This document shows positions 58,154 to 64,000 of a DNA stretch of 64,000 nucleotides, one piece after another (positions within the stretch are counted from its first letter, which is position 1; the number at the start of each line of letters is the position of its first letter). Location: positions 7,440,001 to 7,504,000 of the forward strand of contig NW_026947501.1 of assembly GCF_034190915.1 (NCBI RefSeq), given 5' to 3'. The stretch is from Cavia porcellus. Its lineage: Eukaryota; Chordata; Mammalia; Rodentia; Caviidae. Under the pieces are notes generated by a model. It did no database searches and was not told the origin of the DNA. It saw only the letters and a list, made by a program, of their open reading frames with translations. Made by a program: the position numbers and the translations under genes.

Positions 58154-59050
58154 GAAAAGCACCGCGGGGTGGTCAGCATGCGGAGGTCAGGGAACATGCA
58201 GTGGCAATGTAGGATAGGTTTCTGAAAAACATCGCGGGGTGGTTCGCATTGTATGGGTGTGTAACATTACATTCACTAGTAGGAGTGAGAAAAACATCAC
58301 CGGGTGGCGTGAATCAGAGGGTCTGAATTAGGACAGGCAGTGAGTGGCAATGTAGGATGGAGAAAAGCAACGCGGCGTGGTCAGCATGGGGAGGTCAGGG
58401 AACATGCCGTGGCAATGTAGGATAGGTTTCTGAAAAACATCCAGGGGTGGTGGGCATTGTATGGGTGTGTAATATTACATTCACTAGTAGGAGTGAGAAT
58501 AACATCACGGGGTGGTGTGAATCGGAGGGTCTGAATTAGGATAGGCAGTGAGTGGCAATGTAGGATGGAGAAAAGCACCGCGGGGTGGTCAGCATGGGGA
58601 GGTCAGGGAACATGCAGTGGCAATGTAGGGTACGTTTCTAAAAAACATTGCGTGGTGGTGTGCATTGTATGGGTGTGTAACATTACATTCACTAGTAGGA
58701 GAGAGAAAAACATCACGGGGAGGTGTGAATCGGAGGGTTTGAATTAGGATAGGCAGTGAGTGGCTATGTAGGATGGAGAAAAGCACCGTGGGGTGGTCAG
58801 CATGGGGAGGTCAGGGAACATGCAGTAGCAATGTAGGATAGGTTTCTGAAAAACATCCATGGGTGGTTCGCATTTTATGGGTGTGTAACATTACATTCAC
58901 TAGTAGGAGTGAGAAAAACATCACGGGGTGTTGCGCATTGTAGTGGTGTGTAACATTAAATTCACTAGTAGGAGTGAGAAAAACATAACGGGGTGGTGTG
59001 AATCGGAGGATCTGAATTAGGATAGGCAGTGAGTGGCAATGTAGGATGAA

Positions 59051-60697
59051 GAAAAGCACCGCGGGGTGGTCAGCATGGGGAGGTCAGGGAACATGCAGTG
59101 GCAATGTAGGATAGGTTTGTGAAAAACATCTCGGGGTGGTGCGCTTTGTATATGTGTGTAACACAACATTGATTAGTAGGAGTGAGAAAAAAATTACGTG
59201 GTGGTGTGAATCGGAGGGTTTGAATTAGGATAGGCAGTGAGTGGCTATGTAGGATGGAGAAAAGCACCGTGGTGTGGTCAGCATGGGGAGGTTAGGGAAC
59301 ATGCAGTGGCAATGTAGGATAGGTTTCTGAAAAACATCGCCTGGTGGTGCGCATTGTTTGGGTGTGTCGCATTACAGTCACTAGTAGGAGTGAGAAACAC
59401 ATCACGGGGTGGTGCGCATTGTATGGGTGTGTAACATTACATTCACTAGTAGGAATGAGAAAAACATCACGGGGTGGTGCGCATTAATGGGGTGTAACAT
59501 TACATTCACTACTAGGAGTGAGAAAACCATCATGGGGTGGTGTGAATCGGATGGGCTGAATTAGTATAGCCAGTGAGTGGCAATGCAGGATGGAGAAAAG
59601 CAGCGCGGTGTGGTCAGCATGGGGAGGTCAGGGAACATGCAGTGGCAATGTAGGAAAGGTTTCTGAAAAACATCGCGAGGTGGTGCGCATTGTAGGGGTG
59701 TGTACCATTACATTCACTAGTAGGAGTGAGAAAAACATCACGGGGTGGTATGAATCGGAGGGTCTGAATTAGGATAGGCAGTGAGTGGCAATATATGATG
59801 GAGAAAAGCACCGAGGTTGGTCAGCATGTGGAGGTCAGGGAACATGCAGGGGCAATGCAGGGTAGGTTTCTGAAAAACATCGCAGGGTGGTGCGCATTGT
59901 ATGGGTGTGTAAAATTAATTCTCTGGTAGGAGTGAGAAAAAACATCACGGGGTGGTGTGAATCGGAGGGTCTGAATTAGGATAGGAGTGAGTGGCAATGT
60001 AGGATGGAGAAAAGCACAGCGGGGTGGTCAGCATGGGGAAGTCATGGAACATGCAGTGGCAATGTAGGATAGGTTTCTGAAAAACAATGCGGGGTAGTGC
60101 GCATTGTATGGGTGTGTAACATTAAATTCACTAGTATGAGCGAAAAAAACATCACGGGGTGGTGTGAATCGGAGGGTCTGAATTAGGATAGGCAGTGAGT
60201 GGCAATGTAGGATGGAGAAATGCACCGCGGGGTGGTCAGCATGGGGAGGTCAGGGAACATGCAGTGGCAATGTAGGATACGTTTCTAAAAAACATTGCGT
60301 GGTGGTGTGCATTGTATGGGTGTGTAACATTACATTCACTAGTAGGAGAGAGAAAAACATCACGGGGAGGTGTGAATCGGAGGGTTTGAATTAGGATAGG
60401 CAGTGAGTGGCTATGTAGGATGGAGAAAAGCACCGTGGGGTGGTCAGCATGGGGAGGTCAGGGAACATGCAGTAGCAATGTAGGATAGGTTTCTGAAAAA
60501 CATCGCGGGGTGGTTCGCATTGTATGGGTGTGTAACATTACATTCACTAGTAGGAGTGAGAAAAACATCACGGGGTGTTGCGCATTGTAGTGGTGTGTAA
60601 CATTAAATTCACTAGTAGGAGTGAGAAAAACATAACGGGGTGGTGTGAATCGGAGGATCTGAATTAGGAGAGGCAGTGAGTGGCAATGTAGGATGAA
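59051..60697 (+). repeat. Delta HOR, 7-monomer form (1647 bp)
   Basis: Monomer starts 59051, 59259, 59595, 59803, 60009, 60217 and 60425. It equals the 12-monomer form minus 1040 bp (5 x 208): the monomers equivalent to 57530-58569 are gone, and the one at 60009 is joined directly to the equivalent of 58570. Confidence 0.86.
59259..59594 (+). repeat. Three-A monomer (336 bp), second delta copy
   Basis: Same layout as 56572-56907, offset 2687. The first A has GTCGCATTACAGTC, and the third reads GCGCATTAATGGGG and leads into GAAAACCATCATGG at the start of B. Confidence 0.88.
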
Positions 60698-62530
60698 GAA
60701 AAGCACCGCGGGGTGGTCAGCATGGGGAGGTCAGGGAACATGCAGTGGCAATGTAGGATAGGTTTGTGAAATACATCTCGGGGTGGTGCGCTTTGTATGG
60801 GTGTGTAACACAACATTGATTAGTAGGAGTGAGAAAAAAATTACGTGGTGGTGTGAATCGGAGGGTTTGAATTAGGATAGGCAGTGAGTGGAAATGTAGG
60901 ATGGAGAAAAGCACCGTGGGGTGGTCAGCATGGGGAGGTTAGGGAACATGCAGTGGCAATGTAGGATAGGTTTCTGAAAAACATCGCCTGGTGGTGCGCA
61001 TTGTTTGGGTGTGTCGCATTACAGTCACTAGTAGGAGTGAGAAACACATCACGGGGTGGTGCGCATTGTATGGGTGTGTAACATTACATTCACTAGTAGG
61101 AATGAGAAAAACATCACGGGGTGGTGCGCATTTATGGGGTGTAACATTACATTCACTACTAGGAGTGAGAAAAACATCATGGGGTGGTGTGAATCGGATG
61201 GGCTGAATTAGTATAGGCAGTGAGTGGCAATGCAGGATGGAGAAAAGCAGCGCGGTGTGGTCAGCATGGGGAGGTCAGAGAACATGCAGTGGCAATGTAG
61301 GAAAGGTTTCTGAAAAACATCGCGAGGTGGTGCGCATTGTAGGGGTGTGTACCATTACATTCACTAGTAGGAGTGAGAAAAACATCACGGGGTGCTATGA
61401 ATCGGAGGGTCTGAAATAGGATAGGCAGTGAGTGGCAATGAAGGATGGAGAAAAGCACCGCGGGGTTGTCAGCATGAGGAGGTCAGGGAACATGCAGTAG
61501 CAATGTAGGATAGGTTTCGGAAAAACATCCAGGGGTGGTTCGCAATTTATGGGTGTGTAATATTACATTCACTAGTAGGAGTGAGAAAAACATCACGGGG
61601 TGTTGTGAATCAGAAGGTCTGAATTAGGATAGGAAGTGAGTGGCAATGTAGGATGGAGAAAAGCACCGCGGGTTGGTCAGCATCGGGAGGTCAGGGAACA
61701 TGCAGTGGCAATGTAGGATAGGTTTCTGAAAAGCATCGCGCGGTGGTGCGCATTGTATGGGTGTGTAACATTACATTCACTAGTAGGAGTGAGAAAAACA
61801 TCACGGGGTGGTGTGAATCGGAGTGTCTGAATTAGGATAGGCAGTGAGTGGCAATGTAGGGTGGAGAAAAGCACTGCGGGGTGGTCAGGATGGGGAGGTC
61901 AGGGATCATGCAGTGGCAATGTAGGATAGGTTTCTGAAAAACATCACGGGTTGGTGCGCATTGTATGTTTGTGTAACATTACATTCACTAGTAGGAGTGA
62001 GAAAAACATCACGGGGTGGTGTGAATCGGAGGGTCTGAATTAGTATAGGCAGTGAGTGGCAATGTAGGATGGAGAAAAGCATCGCGGTGTGGTCAGCATG
62101 GGGAGGTCAGTGAACATGCAGTGGCAATGTAGGATAGGTTTTTGAAAAACAACGTGGGGTGGTGCGCATTGTAGGGGTGTGTACCATTACATTCATTGGA
62201 GGAGTGAGAAAAACATCACGGGGTGGTTTGAATCGGAGGGTCTGAATTAGGATAGGCAGTGAGTGGCAATATAGGATGGAGAAAAGCACCGCGGTTGGTC
62301 AGCATGTGGAGGTCAGGGAACATGCAGTTGCAATGTAGGGTAGGTTTCTGAAAAACATCGCAGGGTGGTGCGCATTGTATGGGTGTGTAAAATTAATTCT
62401 GTGGTAGGAGTGAGAAAAAACATCACGGTGTGGTGTGAATCGGAGGGTCTGATTTAGGATAGGCAGTGAGTGGCAATGTAGGACGGAGAAAAGCACAGCG
62501 GGGTGGTCAGCATGGGGAAGTCATGGAACA
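60698..62530 (+). repeat. Third delta unit, rearranged at its right
   Basis: Monomer starts 60698, 60906, 61242, 61450, 61658, 61866, 62074, 62281 and 62488. The first three follow delta (offset 1647 from the previous unit); at about 61450 two monomers (414 bp) are missing, and 61866 resembles the GTATGTTTGTGTAAC monomer of alpha and beta. At about 62525-62600 the sequence passes into the gamma copy. Confidence 0.78.
60906..61241 (+). repeat. Three-A monomer (336 bp), third delta copy
   Basis: Same layout, offset 1647 from the previous copy. Its third A has the GCGCATTTATGGGG form seen in the related two-A monomers of alpha, beta and gamma, which suggests that those and the three-A type share a common source. 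Confidence 0.88.
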
Positions 62531-64000
62531 TGCAGTGGCAATGTAGGATAGGTTTCTGAAAAACATCGCGGGGTGGTGCGCATTGTATGGGTGTGGAATA
62601 TAACATTCACTAGTAGGAGTGAGAAAAACATCACGGGGTGGTGTGCATCGGAGGGTCTGAATTAGGATAGGCAGTGAGTGTTAATGTAGGATGGAGAAAA
62701 GCACCGCGGGGTGGTCAGCATGGGGAGGTCAGGGAACATGCAGTGGCAATGTAGGATAGGTTTGTGAAAAACATCTCGGGGTGGTGCGCTTTGTATGGGT
62801 GTGTAACACAACATTGAATAGTAGGAGTGAGAAAAACATTACGTGGTGGTGTGAATCGGAGGGTTTGAATTAGGATAGGCAGTGAGTGGCTATATAGGAT
62901 GGAGAAAAGAACCGTGGGGTGGTCAGCATGGGGAGGTCAGGGAACATGCAGTGGCAATGTAGGATAGGTTTCTGAAAAACATCGCCTGGTGGTGCGCATT
63001 GTATGGGTGTGTAACATTACATTCACTACTACGAGTGAGAAAAACATCACGGGGTGGTGTGAATTGGAGGGTCTGAATTCGGATACGCAGTGAGTGGCAA
63101 TGTAGGATGTAGAAAAGCACCGCGGGTTGGTCAGCATGCAGAGGTCAGGGAACATGCAGTGGCAATTTAGGATAGGTTTCTGAAAAGCATCGCGCGGTGG
63201 TGCGCATTGTATGGGTGTGTAACATTACATTCACTAGTAGGAGTGAGAAAAACATCACGGGGTGTTGCGCATTGTAGTGGTGTTAACATTAAATTCACAA
63301 GTAGGAGTGAGAAAAACATAACGGGGTGGTGTGAATCGGAGGGTCTGAATTAGGATAGGCAGTGAGTGGCAATGTAGGATGGAGAAAAGCACCGCAGGGT
63401 GGTCAGCATGGGGAGGTCAGGGAACATGCAGTGGCAATGTAGGATAGGTTTGTGAAAAACATCTCGGGGTGGTGTGCTTTGTATGGGTGTGTAACACAAC
63501 ATTGAATAGTAGCAGTGAGAAAAACATTACGTGGTGGTGTGAATCGGAGTGTTTGAATTAGGATAGGCAGTGAGTGGCTATGTAGGATGGAGAAAAGCAC
63601 CGTGGGGTGGTCAGCATGGGGAGGTCAGGGAACATGCAGTGGCCATGTAGGACAGGTTTCTGAAAAACATCGCCTGGTGGTGCGCATTGTTGGGTGTGTC
63701 GCATTACAATCACTAGTAGGAGTGAGAAACACATCACGGGGTGGTGCGCATTGTATGGGTGTGTAACATTACATTCACTAGTAGGAGTGAGAAAAACATC
63801 ACCGGGTGGATTTAATCGGACTGTCTGAATTAGGATAGGCTCTGAGTGGCAATGTTGGATGGAGAAAAGCACCGCGGGGTGGTCAGCATGGTGAGGTCTT
63901 GGAACATGCAGTGGCAATGTAGGATAGGTTTCTCAAAAACATCGCGGGGTGGTGCGCATTGTATGGGTGTGGAATATTACATTCACTAGTACGAGTCAGA
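62531..64000 (+). repeat. Copy of 48020-49489 at 14,511 bp distance
   Basis: From about 62.53 kb to the window end the sequence follows 48.02-49.49 kb, with landmarks at a constant offset of 14,511 (48185 and 62696, 48873 and 63384, 49353 and 63864). Rare changes shared by both copies include GTGTGCATCGG, AGTGTTAATG, GTGGTGTTAACATTAAATTC, CACAAGTAGG, AGTAGCAGTGAG and GTGGCCATGTAGGAC. The copy runs out of the window on the right, so its full length is unknown. Confidence 0.88.

Larger units (their letters stand above)
56364..59050 (+). repeat. Delta HOR, 12-monomer form (2687 bp)
   Basis: Monomer starts 56364, 56572, 56908, 57116, 57322, 57530, 57738, 57946, 58154, 58362, 58570 and 58778. Delta markers are GATGAAGAAAAGC, GTAACACAACATTGATTAG with a longer A-tract then TTACGTGG, a 336 bp three-A monomer, and AAATTAATTCTCTGG. 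Landmarks recur at +2687. Confidence 0.86.
1..64000 (+). repeat. Tandem satellite array, 208 bp monomer, fills the window
   Basis: Every stretch of the window can be assigned to a monomer that starts at a GAAAAGCACC-like motif; starts recur every 208 bp, or 271-275 or 336 bp where subunit A is repeated. All copies are in the same orientation. No unique DNA, transposon, gene or inverted segment interrupts it. The plus strand is G-rich: in the consensus monomer I count by hand 79 G and 27 C in 208 bases. The organisation is that of eukaryotic heterochromatic satellite DNA. The family itself is not one I recognise, and whether it is centromeric, pericentromeric or subtelomeric cannot be decided from sequence alone. 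Confidence 0.97.

Noticed and set aside
1..64000. CRISPR array
   Set aside because: Repeats are regular, but there are no unique spacers between short constant repeats; the entire unit is repeated, with a 208 bp period and HOR structure.
1..64000. Transposon-derived tandem repeat or retroelement insertion
   Set aside because: I saw no terminal repeats, target-site duplications, poly-A tails or reverse transcriptase/transposase-like frames, and no interruption of the monomer phase that could be an insertion.
1..64000. Telomeric or rDNA-type repeat
   Set aside because: No run of TTAGGG, TTTAGGG or similar short telomere units occurs; the isolated TTAGGA in subunit B is not repeated in tandem. 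No rRNA-like segment is seen.
1..64000. Bacterial or phage features (operons, ribosome binding sites, terminators)
   Set aside because: AGGAGTGAG in subunit A resembles a ribosome binding site, but it occurs in every monomer without a gene after it. Nothing suggests a prokaryotic source.

Overview
The whole 64 kb window is one uninterrupted array of tandem satellite DNA. I found no credible protein-coding gene, RNA gene, transposon insertion, CRISPR array or unique spacer. Long satellite arrays with nested higher-order repeats (HORs) are typical of eukaryotic nuclear heterochromatin (centromeric, pericentromeric or subtelomeric). I do not recognise the satellite family, so I cannot name the organism or even its kingdom.

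The basic unit is a 208 bp monomer, always head to tail in one orientation. It is built from three related subunits, here called C (70 bp), A (65 bp) and B (73 bp). Each opens with the same signature, a G, an A-tract, CATC or CACC, then CGGGGTGGT; B and C also share AGTGGCAATGTAGGAT. Subunit A can be repeated, giving CABC-type lengths of 208 (one A), 271-275 (two A) and 336 bp (three A). Monomer starts below are the G of GAAAAGCACC.

Layout. (1) 1 to about 39.8 kb is a highly homogeneous region of two colinear HOR families: alpha (12 or 14 monomers, 2691 or 3107 bp) and beta (17 monomers, about 3731 bp). They run as beta-fragment, alpha12, beta, alpha12, beta, beta, a 22-monomer alpha/beta fusion, alpha14, beta, alpha14, a beta enlarged by 832 bp, and a beta-like block. 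(2) 39.8-54.68 kb holds more divergent monomers, with a gamma HOR whose commonest form is 9 monomers (about 2.13 kb) and whose variants have 6, 7 and 16. (3) 54.68-56.16 kb is a 1.5 kb island of beta type. (4) 56.16-62.53 kb is a delta HOR (12 monomers, 2687 bp, and a 7-monomer 1647 bp form). (5) 62.53-64.0 kb is a near-exact copy of gamma sequence at 48.02-49.49 kb, 14,511 bp away.

The story of the window is unequal exchange: nearly all size differences between units are whole-monomer multiples, with hybrid monomers at the joints. The apparent open reading frames (mostly 65 codons on the minus strand) are by-products of the repeat. 208 is not a multiple of 3, so the frame breaks in every monomer. 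All alignments and lengths here were made by eye from the sequence, so block edges are accurate to a subunit or so and no percent identities are given.
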